IMG/VR virus record: IMGVR_UViG_3300005526_000028
Span: 1-24,730 of that record
Origin: a virus
Reading direction: 5' to 3' (one strand)
Length of the DNA stretch: 24,730 nucleotides
A program made the position numbers and the translations under genes. How positions within the stretch are numbered: the stretch's first letter is position 1; the number at the start of each line of letters is the position of its first letter. Shown here one piece after another: positions 15,749-20,940 of this stretch. Under the pieces are notes generated by a model. It made no database searches. It saw nothing but the letters and a program-made list of their open reading frames with translations, and was not told the DNA's origin.

Positions 15749-15858
15749 TTACATTTAGGATTAGCAAAACACCGCGGACAATACGGATATGTCCAATCAT
15801 CTTTAGAAACCCTTTCTGAACATTTCGTGCATGCGCATTGTGTTTGTTGGTTCTCCAT
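15745..15858 (-). CDS. Cysteine-rich microprotein, probable zinc binder (37 aa)
   Basis: The product is [18 protein letters not shown] and a further 19 residues, with cysteines at 8, 10, 13, 27, 30 and 36 (CACTKC and [11 protein letters not shown]), a probable zinc-ribbon-like microdomain. The start sits in a TAATG overlap with the gene before and the stop in an ATGA overlap with the helicase. This double coupling, with no gap on either side, supports a real gene despite its size. It may bind DNA or assist the helicase; that is inference. Confidence 0.7.
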   Translation of the reverse strand: MENQQTQCACTKCSERVSKDDWTYPYCPRCFANPKCK

Positions 15859-16058
15859 TAATTGAACACTTTGCGTGATACGGCGCCTTCCCATTCGATA
15901 CTGCTACGTACTTTTAGACAGGTGAAGCAGATCTGGGTCAACGTGTCCATAAAGGTGCTGAAGATTACTTGCTGGACATGCCGACCCTCACAATTACGAA
16001 TATGATTGCGCACTTGCGATTCGGGAAGCAGTTCGTATTCGAATACGATCTTATCCAT
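15858..16058 (-). CDS. Hypothetical protein with paired Cys/His (66 aa)
   Basis: The protein starts MDKIVFEYELLPESQVRNHI, with GGGAG seven bases before the ATG. Cys23, His27, Cys44 and Cys47 (NCEGRH and CFTC) could bind one zinc ion. It precedes the 37-residue Cys-rich gene in a TAATG overlap, so two possible zinc-binding small proteins lead into the helicase. I do not recognise the family. Confidence 0.55.
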   Translation of the reverse strand: MDKIVFEYELLPESQVRNHIRNCEGRHVQQVIFSTFMDTLTQICFTCLKVRSSIEWEGAVSRKVFN

Positions 16059-16079
16059 TAATTATCTCCCTCAATTCTA

Positions 16080-16343
16080 TTAGTCCCAATGGCTCACTTC
16101 TCGAGCCAACATCTCTCTTGTCCAGCGGGGAGCTTCTTGACCATTGCCGAGCATCCCCATCTGTGACATCCATCGCTGTCCGTCCGAAGCTTGCCATTCA
16201 ACTACAACCAGCACCGCGGTTGGCACTCCTGAATCTGGAGTTTCTTCGTCCTCTTCATCACGTTCCCCAAACGGGACCGCACGAGCAAGCAGGCTGAGAA
16301 TTTCTGCGCGTAATTCTTCTGGATTAAGTGGTTCGTCAGCCAT
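16080..16343 (-). CDS. Hypothetical acidic protein (87 aa)
   Basis: The protein begins MADEPLNPEELRAEILSLLA and has a strongly acidic linker (GERDEEDEETPDSG, about 26-39) between an N-terminal helix and a strand-rich part (TAVLVVVEWQASDGQRWMSQ). Its ATG directly follows the stop of the upstream gene and has GGGAG seven bases before it. It has no cysteines and no known motif. It resembles small accessory proteins of actinobacteriophages in style only. Function unknown. Confidence 0.6.
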   Translation of the reverse strand: MADEPLNPEELRAEILSLLARAVPFGERDEEDEETPDSGVPTAVLVVVEWQASDGQRWMSQMGMLGNGQEAPRWTREMLAREVSHWD

Positions 16344-16700
16344 CTAAGTATCTCCCTCACAACCTCGTCGAAAGGTCTTCAGTTCGGGGTCATACAGATA
16401 CCAGCAAATCAAATCGTTTAATGGCATAGTTTCAATCTGATCTGGTTCTAAGCCCGCTGGTCGATTACAATGTGCACAGATTCCTCCATCAACCAAACGT
16501 TCGCACAAGCGTAGCGCAGCTCTGACTGGATCAAGACTGGCATCTACTTCGGCTTTACCATTAAGATAGCAAGCTACCACAAACCAAACCACAGGTTGTT
16601 CATCATCTGAGTAACGAATCTGAACTTGCTTAGCTCCTGCTCGACGCATCAGATCGAGGGCGGCTTTAAAACGATCGTCATCCATTTTCATTTCACTCAT
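16344..16700 (-). CDS. Conserved actinophage-type protein with CxxC (ICAHCNRP) motif
   Basis: The 118-residue protein starts at an ATG that overlaps the upstream stop (ATGA), thirteen codons inside the longest possible frame. The N-terminal half is a probable alpha/beta domain (ALDLMRRAGAKQVQIRYSDD). Then come CAHCNRPAGLEPDQIE (Cys75 and Cys78), CWYLYDPELKTFRRGCEGD (Cys99, Cys114), four cysteines that could hold zinc. I recall very similar C-terminal sequences in proteins of actinobacterial phages and actinobacterial plasmids, which supports the host inference. The biochemical role is unknown. Confidence 0.7.
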   Translation of the reverse strand: MSEMKMDDDRFKAALDLMRRAGAKQVQIRYSDDEQPVVWFVVACYLNGKAEVDASLDPVRAALRLCERLVDGGICAHCNRPAGLEPDQIETMPLNDLICWYLYDPELKTFRRGCEGDT

Positions 16701-16894
16701 ATTGGCTCGGCTCTGTTTTGCATCGCTACAACTTCCCATTTGTCACCCACAGGATGAACTTCGAATCGATAGAAATCAACTTCTCGTTGGGCATTCAGTT
16801 GTCGACATAGTCGATTTGCTCGCCAACGAAAGCGAGTAGTTAGTTCAGCGTCTACACTAACCCGCTCATTTGTTTCGACTGTTCTATAAAGCAT
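16697..16894 (-). CDS. Hypothetical basic protein (65 aa)
   Basis: The product begins MLYRTVETNERVSVDAELTT and alternates charged and aromatic residues (FRWRANRLCRQLNAQREVDF). It starts eight bases after AAAGG and its stop overlaps the start of the next gene (ATGA). It is the first gene of the operon leading to the helicase; a terminator at 16945-16981 separates it from the RNA region upstream, so a promoter should lie in 16895-16944, although I see no clear one. Function unknown. Confidence 0.55.
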   Translation of the reverse strand: MLYRTVETNERVSVDAELTTRFRWRANRLCRQLNAQREVDFYRFEVHPVGDKWEVVAMQNRAEPI

Positions 16895-16944
16895 GTATTA
16901 GCCTTTCACTTTTGAAAAAAAGAAAGGACCAGTTACTTCTGCGA

Positions 16945-16981
16945 AAAGAAAAAAGGAAAGTCTTTGTTAAGACTCTCCTTT
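16945..16981 (-). terminator. Rho-independent terminator
   Basis: A 13-bp hairpin on the minus strand (AAAGGAGAGTCTT, loop AACA, AAGACTTTCCTTT; 16952-16964 with 16969-16981) is followed by TTTCTTTT. The only irregular pair is G-U on the minus strand but A-C on the plus strand, so it acts on leftward transcripts. It ends the transcript of the 40-residue membrane protein. Confidence 0.85.
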
Positions 16982-16987
16982 CTTTAG

Positions 16988-17110
16988 CTACTTCGACAGT
17001 GAACGTCGAAGACTTGTAACCAGCGAGAGGCCGTTGCGGATAACGATGTAAGCGCCAACAATGGCCAACGCCTGCACAACTTCCTCCTCATGGGTTCCAA
17101 GAAATCGCAT
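16988..17110 (-). CDS. Membrane microprotein (40 aa)
   Basis: The product starts MRFLGTHEEEVVQALAIVGA and continues YIVIRNGLSLVTSLRRSLSK, with one hydrophobic segment (about 11-33) and a basic C-terminal end, a topology typical of phage membrane microproteins. A good SD (GAAAGGAAATT) precedes the ATG, and the terminator at 16945-16981 follows seven bases after the stop. It is the only gene between the large structured RNA and that terminator, so it may be cotranscribed with the RNA by readthrough. Function unknown. Confidence 0.7.
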   Translation of the reverse strand: MRFLGTHEEEVVQALAIVGAYIVIRNGLSLVTSLRRSLSK

Positions 17111-17173
17111 AATTTCCTTTCGTAGTAGTATCTATTATGATACGTGTAATTAATGCGAATTCTGTGGAAAAGC

Positions 17174-18005
17174 GGGCAAGAGACATCGTTGCGGCGGCCC
17201 AAATGCCTCTTGCCCTAGCTCCGAGGGGTTCAACCCACCTGTGGCGCAGAGTGGGCGTACCTCGGAGATTCAATCTAAGTCAGAAACAACGTTGAAGAGA
17301 CTGTGAGAGGAAGTGTTGTGGCAACTCCCGACCGAAGAGCTCACTGCCATTGTATAATAGCAATCAATTCTTCAGAGCCTTCTCTATCCTACCGGATCAC
17401 CGCTGTACTAGTTTGTAAAACTAGCCCAATACCTCCGCTCAGGGATTTCCCCATTGCTCGGGTATCTTTAATTCGGCTGCTACTAACGCTGCTTGCACAA
17501 CGCGTTTGCCGAGTCCCGCCTTCACGACTAACTGGCCGCAAGCTACAACCAGTATAGTCCTTTTCGAGCCACCTCACATCCCGCGGATACGAATAAGGTA
17601 GCTACTCCTTATCCACACCACTGGACTGTCTCCTCAACGTTGTTTCCGACTTAGTAGTTTGGAAATTTGACTGAAGGCCCCGCCGCAGTGAGGCCCTCAG
17701 TCTGTGATCGGGGGGCCGACCACTTATTTCCAAACCGAAGCTTATAGCTTAGAAGATAAGTGGCCTCCTGGGTGCTACCCAGGTACGGCGCTACCGCTGC
17801 CCCTCCGAACTTTTGAAACTTATGTCAGCCGCGTAATACCGTGCATCGTTTAGGCGGGTTCCATTTGGTATCGTACCGCTAACACTCTAGCCTCGCCTCG
17901 GTTGATCAGACCTCCCGCTACTAGAGCCCAGACAGAGCCGTGATCCCAGCATCCCAGCATGAGAGAAGCGGAACTCTGTCCTATCTCCGCGGGTGCCCCA
18001 CGGAG
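17174..18005 (-). ncRNA. Large structured noncoding RNA (about 830 nt), family not identified
   Basis: This stretch has no convincing gene but contains many long helices. Read right to left: 17985-17993/17997-18005; 17931-17937/17974-17980; 17885-17890/17921-17926; 17767-17773/17777-17783; 17720-17727/17756-17763, crossing 17657-17666/17726-17735 (a possible pseudoknot); and 17669-17681/17690-17702. A 27-bp helix (17275-17301/17628-17654) encloses small hairpins at 17593-17612, 17526-17559 and 17408-17424. Last come 17219-17226/17260-17267 and a 3' hairpin, 17174-17186/17203-17215, followed by CTTTT. Irregular pairs in five helices are G-U on the minus strand but A-C on the plus strand, which fixes the strand. 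Size and setting recall GOLLD and ROOL RNAs of phages; identity is untested. Confidence 0.85.
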
Positions 18006-18010
18006 GGTCT

Positions 18011-18199
18011 TTATCGCTTAGTCAAAGTGATCGCACGCAGGAGAGTAACGCCATGAGACTGTACATTCCAGCCGTCATTAATCAGCTTGCGAATCTCTCG
18101 GAACATCGATTCTTCATTGACAAGCTTCTTGCTTTCGCCGTCGGATCTCCGCCACTTTCCAAGCGTCTGCTTCTTGAAGAAGATTTGACGCTCCTCCAT
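18011..18199 (-). CDS. Small basic hypothetical protein (62 aa) upstream of the structured RNA
   Basis: The frame starts at an ATG five bases after AAGGAGGG, one of the best SDs in the window. The product begins MEERQIFFKKQTLGKWRRSD and ends NDGWNVQSHGVTLLRAITL plus TKR; it is basic with a helix-then-strand look. Its stop is only five bases from the first hairpin of the large RNA, so the two probably share a transcript. A terminator sits just upstream of its SD, leaving almost no room for a promoter. Family not recognised. Confidence 0.6.
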   Translation of the reverse strand: MEERQIFFKKQTLGKWRRSDGESKKLVNEESMFREIRKLINDGWNVQSHGVTLLRAITLTKR

Positions 18200-18216
18200 T
18201 CGCTACCCTCCTTTCG

Positions 18217-18254
18217 AAATAAAAAAATCAAAGTCCGTGAAGAACTCTGATTTT
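18217..18254 (-). terminator. Rho-independent terminator
   Basis: On the minus strand AAAATCAGAGTTC (18242-18254) pairs with GGACTTTGATTTT (18224-18236) over a five-base loop, with two G-U pairs that would be A-C on the plus strand, and is followed by a T-run reaching 18217. It ends transcripts of the 69-residue gene. The next gene's SD lies only about five bases further on, so partial readthrough is likely. Confidence 0.85.
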
Positions 18255-18261
18255 TGCCTTG

Positions 18262-18471
18262 CTAGGAAAGTTCTTTGATACAGAGTCGAGCAATGCGGAT
18301 TTCGCGACGAACGTGATCCACATTAGCTTGAGTCAGATCCAATTCCTTGACACAAATCGGATCATCTGCATAGAGCAGACGACCTTCATCGATACTGGAT
18401 TGAATCTGGTCAAGCTCAGCGGTATAACGTACGAGCTCATCTCGCATCGCTTCTGCCTCTGAATTCAACAT
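18262..18471 (-). CDS. Helical coiled-coil hypothetical protein (69 aa)
   Basis: The product begins MLNSEAEAMRDELVRYTAEL and is almost entirely helical, with heptad-like spacing of Leu, Ile and Val (ELDLTQANVDHVRREIRIA). Its AGGAG lies five bases before the ATG, but this SD is the 3' arm of a perfect 7-bp hairpin in the leader, so initiation may be regulated. A terminator follows eight bases after the stop, making it the last gene of its transcript. Function unknown. Confidence 0.6.
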   Translation of the reverse strand: MLNSEAEAMRDELVRYTAELDQIQSSIDEGRLLYADDPICVKELDLTQANVDHVRREIRIARLCIKELS

Positions 18472-18476
18472 AATTT

Positions 18477-18637
18477 CTCCTATTAGGTTTCATTATAGGA
18501 GATGAAAATTATGCGACGCTTCACCAAAACCTAGGCTTTGGCCAGGTGCGTCGCCAACCCGTCTCCGTATCTGGCCCTACGGAGAACCCCAGTTCGCCAG
18601 GTTATCCATGGTTCCTGACTTCCGTCTGGGGAGTTCT
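18477..18637 (-). promoter_or_regulatory. Structured leader with SD-sequestering hairpin
   Basis: Read from 18637 leftward: a helix with one bulged base (AGAACTCCCCAG / CTGGGGTTCT, 18626-18637 with 18583-18592), the hairpin CTCCGTA / TACGGAG (18563-18569 with 18578-18584), a stem GCGACGC / GCGTCGC (18548-18554 with 18513-18519) holding an inner CCAAA / TTTGG stem, and last CTCCTAT / ATAGGAG (18495-18501 with 18477-18483), which covers the SD of the 69-residue gene. This layout resembles a riboswitch or protein-binding leader. It matches no class I know. Confidence 0.5.
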
Positions 18638-18639
18638 TA

Positions 18640-18831
18640 TTACCGATTTGCTCTACACGCTAGAGTATTACAATGATGCGCCTGTGGATGAGCATTCGCT
18701 TTACTAAGTCGTTTACGGGTATAGCCTGCTTCACCGTTGTTGCCATTTCCACAGTAAGTCGTTTTACCGCCTGGTTTCAACTGATGAATAGTACCCGAAC
18801 GATCGTGCTGGAGTACAAATTTGTCAGGCAT
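18640..18831 (-). CDS. Small Cys/His-rich hypothetical protein (63 aa)
   Basis: The product starts MPDKFVLQHDRSGTIHQLKP and has Cys27, His48, His52, His53, Cys54 and Cys59 (TTYCGNGNNGE and HPQAHHCNTLACR), enough to bind a zinc ion. GAGAGG precedes its ATG. It is followed without a gap by the structured leader at 18477-18637. The 70 bases upstream (18832-18901) hold short GC-rich inverted repeats but no clear gene. Family not recognised; a nucleic-acid-binding role is a guess. Confidence 0.55.
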   Translation of the reverse strand: MPDKFVLQHDRSGTIHQLKPGGKTTYCGNGNNGEAGYTRKRLSKANAHPQAHHCNTLACRANR

Positions 18832-18901
18832 TATTTTTCCTCTCCCATATGCCCCCTTGGCAACGTCTCGCTCTCAGAAGATCAAAAACGTCCCGCGGGG
18901 G

Positions 18902-19132
18902 CTATTCTTCTTCTTGTTCAAGTTGCTCAATTTTACGGTTAATATACCAAGCAGCTTTTTTCAGATCTTCGAGCCGATCAGTTCCTTTTTTATCAGTTTG
19001 AAATCGAACCAGATACTTAATTGCATTACCAAGATGGAATCCAAAATTCCAATATTCGATGAACTTGATCGGTTCGTAAGTTATATCACCGCCATAATGC
19101 GACGGGTGATTAACATTTTCTTCACTAACCAT
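18902..19132 (-). CDS. DUF3310 family protein (nucleotide-kinase-like)
   Basis: The 76-residue protein matches DUF3310: VNHPSHYGGDITYEPIKFIE (7-26), then NFGFHLGNAIKYLVRF and DLKKAAWYINRKIEQLE. The family includes phage T7 gp1.7, described as a nucleotide kinase, so a role in nucleotide metabolism during replication is plausible. The length is typical of the isolated domain. The ATG abuts the stop of the preceding gene (TAGATG). The C-terminus is acidic (EQEEE). Confidence 0.8.
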   Translation of the reverse strand: MVSEENVNHPSHYGGDITYEPIKFIEYWNFGFHLGNAIKYLVRFQTDKKGTDRLEDLKKAAWYINRKIEQLEQEEE

Positions 19133-19372
19133 CTAGTTTTTCTGACCTCGGGCGCGCTTACTCGCCTGAATAGCTCGTCCCTGTTTTCCCGCTCTTGACT
19201 TGGCGCCCTTACCTCGATACACCTTACCGCTGCTACCGTACTGGTAGCCACCCTTTACTTTACGAACTGGCATCTCGGTCACCCTTACACTCGGTTTGGG
19301 TTTAGCCCAGTTAGTACGCCATCGTTCCAATAAATATTCTACTCCCATCGAGTAGAAGTAATCTACGAGCAT
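19133..19372 (-). CDS. Small basic phage protein (MPVRKVKGGYQYGSSGK type)
   Basis: The C-terminal half, MPVRKVKGGYQYGSSGKVYR and further Lys/Arg/Gly-rich sequence (GKQGRAIQASKRARG), is a familiar small phage protein that usually stands alone with that start. Here the frame continues upstream for 34 residues (MLVDYFYSMGVEYLLERW). Either the gene is a longer version or the true start is the internal ATG at 19270, which has AAGGGTG eight bases before it. The strong positive charge suggests nucleic-acid or virion association. Confidence 0.6.
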   Translation of the reverse strand: MLVDYFYSMGVEYLLERWRTNWAKPKPSVRVTEMPVRKVKGGYQYGSSGKVYRGKGAKSRAGKQGRAIQASKRARGQKN

Positions 19373-19376
19373 ATTT

Positions 19377-19586
19377 TCACCAAATAGGAGTTGATGTTTT
19401 AGAAGCTACTTTTTCAATAGCAGTTGATGTTTTTACTTGCTCAATACAGTCTGGGTTATCGTTACAGTAACGAATTTCTTCGGTTGTATCCACAATATCG
19501 TGCGTAAGTATGTGCCGATAAATATTAATTTTGTCTTCAGGACGCGCTTTCTCGCAAACAGCACACACCCACTCAAGGGGCGGCAT
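19377..19586 (-). CDS. Zinc-ribbon-like protein, paralog of the one at 20103-20333
   Basis: The 69-residue protein has LEWVCAVCEKARPEDKI (4-20) and RYCNDNPDCIEQVKT (39-53). Cysteines 8, 11, 41 and 47 have exactly the spacing of those in the protein at 20103-20333, with about half of the aligned residues identical. Zinc binding is likely. The C-terminus is a Ser/Thr/Lys tail. It starts after GGAGAAGAAG, inside the end of the membrane gene upstream (14-base overlap). Function unknown. Confidence 0.65.
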   Translation of the reverse strand: MPPLEWVCAVCEKARPEDKINIYRHILTHDIVDTTEEIRYCNDNPDCIEQVKTSTAIEKVASKTSTPIW

Positions 19587-19815
19587 CTTCTTCTTCTCCT
19601 GTGAAATCTCCTGGCCAGACCGGTTTCAGTGTTTCGGCTGCAACAATCGTATCTTCGTCGCCGGGCACTCGCGCTTTAGATTTAAATAGATCTGGAACTG
19701 TGTGTGGAGTTAATTCAAACATTTTCAAGCGCATATTGGCCCAAGTAACATAGCCCAATAAGAGACTGAGGATTGCGACAATGCCGATAATCAACACTAC
19801 CCATTGCCAAGTCAT
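19573..19815 (-). CDS. Small membrane protein with acidic tail (80 aa), member of a duplicated pair
   Basis: I start the gene at MTWQWVVLIIGIVAILSLLL, which overlaps the stop of the preceding microprotein (ATGA). The first 23 residues form a membrane helix; the rest (about 30-80) is soluble, with a strongly acidic C-terminus (GDFTGEEEDAAP). Its first residues repeat those of the gene just upstream, pointing to a tandem duplication. A soluble domain anchored to the membrane is implied. Function unknown. Confidence 0.65.
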   Translation of the reverse strand: MTWQWVVLIIGIVAILSLLLGYVTWANMRLKMFELTPHTVPDLFKSKARVPGDEDTIVAAETLKPVWPGDFTGEEEDAAP

Positions 19816-19922
19816 GATGTGTCTCTTTGCGAGCTTTTCATGCTTGTCCAGGCAACAAAAGAAAAGAGAATAACGACCAAGAGAACTATTCCTAGAATTA
19901 GTACTACCCATTGCCAAGTCAT
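19812..19922 (-). CDS. Membrane microprotein (36 aa), duplicate of the next gene's N-terminus
   Basis: The product is MTWQWVVLILGIVLLVVILF followed by 16 residues (SFVAWTSMKSSQRDTS), one membrane helix and a short polar end. GGAGGAATT precedes the ATG, and the stop overlaps the next start in ATGA. MTWQWVVLI is shared exactly with the following protein, and the DNA is also similar there, so the pair arose by recent local duplication. It could be a superinfection or envelope-active microprotein; no direct evidence. Confidence 0.7.
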   Translation of the reverse strand: MTWQWVVLILGIVLLVVILFSFVAWTSMKSSQRDTS

Positions 19923-20125
19923 AATTCCTCCGGCCAGTCAACTGTTATCTCTAAAGCTCTACCGTCATCAATTACCTTTGCATCAATAACCTTACCCGTG
20001 CCGATTGGAGTATCCTCGTGCTTGGCAGTAAAATCTTGCCCAATCATTCCATCGGTTCCACCTTTTCCCCAACGTTCATGAGGTCCAGCTGGAAGAATGA
20101 CTTTAACTATTGACACTGTCTTCAT
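19919..20125 (-). CDS. Conserved phage hypothetical protein (68 aa)
   Basis: The product begins MKTVSIVKVILPAGPHERWG and ends GTGKVIDAKVIDDGRALEIT plus VDWPEEL. The last part resembles a short beta-rich segment seen in small proteins of actinobacteriophages. Its start lies in the end of the zinc-ribbon gene and its stop overlaps the membrane microprotein start (ATGA). There are no membrane segments and no cysteines. Function unknown. Confidence 0.6.
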   Translation of the reverse strand: MKTVSIVKVILPAGPHERWGKGGTDGMIGQDFTAKHEDTPIGTGKVIDAKVIDDGRALEITVDWPEEL

Positions 20126-20333
20126 CCGCCTCGGTCAGAAAAGTGAATGTTTTTGCTTTCTCGACGCAATCCGGATTGTCGTTGCAGTAACGAACGTTCT
20201 CAGTCAACTCCACACCAAAACGCGTACTTACTCGACTGTAAACGCTGATCTTATCGTCCGGACGCAGCTTGCCACAAACATGACAAGTCCATTCAAGGGC
20301 TGGTTTCTGGTCCGGGTTCTGCTGGCTCGGCAT
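20103..20333 (-). CDS. Zinc-ribbon-like protein, paralog of the one at 19377-19586
   Basis: The 76-residue protein has LEWTCHVCGKLRPDDKI and RYCNDNPDCVEKAKT, with Cys17, 20, 50 and 56 spaced exactly as in its paralog. I chose the ATG at 20333 because GGAG lies six bases upstream and the alignment starts there; the longer open frame has no SD. It overlaps the end of the TTG-started gene by 41 bases. The two paralogs are separated by the 68-residue gene and the membrane pair, so a block duplication may have occurred. Confidence 0.65.
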   Translation of the reverse strand: MPSQQNPDQKPALEWTCHVCGKLRPDDKISVYSRVSTRFGVELTENVRYCNDNPDCVEKAKTFTFLTEADEDSVNS

Positions 20334-20505
20334 CTTCTGCTCCGGATCCTTTTGCTCCTTGTTCCCCCCGGAGAATTCTCTCGATTCCTTCTGCGTCCTG
20401 AGCCCCAAAGCCTGTTTGAGCCTGGACCAACCATTGTGCCATCGTACCAATAGCCAACTCGATTCGATCGAGTCGTTGTTCAATCTCGAGTTTGGGTTCG
20501 GCCAA
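20293..20505 (-). CDS. Small acidic helical protein (70 aa, TTG start)
   Basis: The frame starts at a TTG six bases after GGGAGG. An ATG five bases earlier, in another frame, would touch the SD and is rejected. The product begins (M)AEPKLEIEQRLDRIELAIGT, a probable coiled coil, and ends in a Glu/Pro/Ala-rich tail (EDAEPAEPGPETSP). It overlaps the zinc-ribbon gene. There is no known domain. The early helix with heptad-like Leu/Ile spacing suggests self-association. Confidence 0.6.
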   Translation of the reverse strand: MAEPKLEIEQRLDRIELAIGTMAQWLVQAQTGFGAQDAEGIERILRGEQGAKGSGAEDAEPAEPGPETSP

Positions 20506-20506
20506 A

Positions 20507-20695
20507 TCATCCTCCCACCGCTAGGGTTTTCACGAAATCTGCGTTGAGCCAGAAATCAGTAATCGGAGCGCCGCTACTTGACAGTTTTGGGTCGATTAGC
20601 ACAATATGACAAAAGCTGTCCTTGAAATCGATCACGTCGACTTGCAGACCGCGAAAATTAGTCAAAGGATACTCATCTGAAATCATATAGATCAT
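20507..20695 (-). CDS. Hypothetical protein (62 aa)
   Basis: The product starts MIYMISDEYPLTNFRGLQVD and shows alternating strands (VIDFKDSFCHIVLIDPKLSS), likely a small beta-rich domain. It begins in an ATGA overlap with the gene before and ends one base before the TTG-started gene. No motif or membrane segment is visible. It is kept because of the coupling and the lack of alternatives in this interval. Function unknown. Confidence 0.55.
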   Translation of the reverse strand: MIYMISDEYPLTNFRGLQVDVIDFKDSFCHIVLIDPKLSSSGAPITDFWLNADFVKTLAVGG

Positions 20696-20940
20696 TCTGA
20701 TGCTCTCAATTTCTCGGCTTGACTTTGGAATTCGGTTACCTTTGAATTGATCCGACTTCTTACCGCTCGCAACTCATGCATAACTTTGTCGTCAGGACTC
20801 TTATCATCATCGAGAAATTTGAACATTTCTAAGAGATCATCACAATGCTCGATAAAATTTGCGGCAGCTTTTGCATAGGCATCATATAGCGTTGCGCCAG
20901 CTTCTTTCCATATTGTTTCAACTTCATGAGTCTCAGACAT
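20692..20940 (-). CDS. Helical hypothetical protein (82 aa)
   Basis: The product starts MSETHEVETIWKEAGATLYD and is mostly helical with many charged residues (DDLLEMFKFLDDDKSPDDKV, then RSRINSKVTEFQSQAEKLR). GGGAG lies seven bases before the ATG, which directly follows the stop of the Rpf-like gene. There is no known domain. Its stop overlaps the next start (ATGA). Function unknown. Confidence 0.6.
   Translation of the reverse strand: MSETHEVETIWKEAGATLYDAYAKAAANFIEHCDDLLEMFKFLDDDKSPDDKVMHELRAVRSRINSKVTEFQSQAEKLRASE

Noticed and set aside
17228-17255. tRNA T-arm-like GGGTTCAACCC
   Set aside because: The loop is too short and no cloverleaf, anticodon arm or acceptor stem can be built around it. 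No tRNA is seen in the window.
17461-17520. tmRNA-like tag (GCAAACGCG..., then TAGTAG) on the minus strand
   Set aside because: No tRNA-like acceptor and T-arm flank it, no usual tag ending, and it lies inside a domain closed by a 27-bp helix unlike tmRNA.
17526-17559. Group I intron P7-like pair GACTA/TAGTC
   Set aside because: The bases belong to one simple hairpin continued by CTGG/CCAG; other intron core elements (P, Q, R order) are not visible.
17303-17577. Short reading frames on both strands inside the structured RNA
   Set aside because: No SD, odd composition, and the sequence is explained by base-paired helices with strand-specific wobbles.
17275-17654. RNase P RNA (GAGGAGACAGTCC resembles its first conserved region)
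   Set aside because: The second conserved region is missing and the long perfect helix does not match the RNase P fold.
18492-18497. TATAAT on the minus strand before the 69-residue gene
   Set aside because: No -35 box at proper spacing, and it lies in the loop and arm of the SD-sequestering hairpin; likely coincidence.
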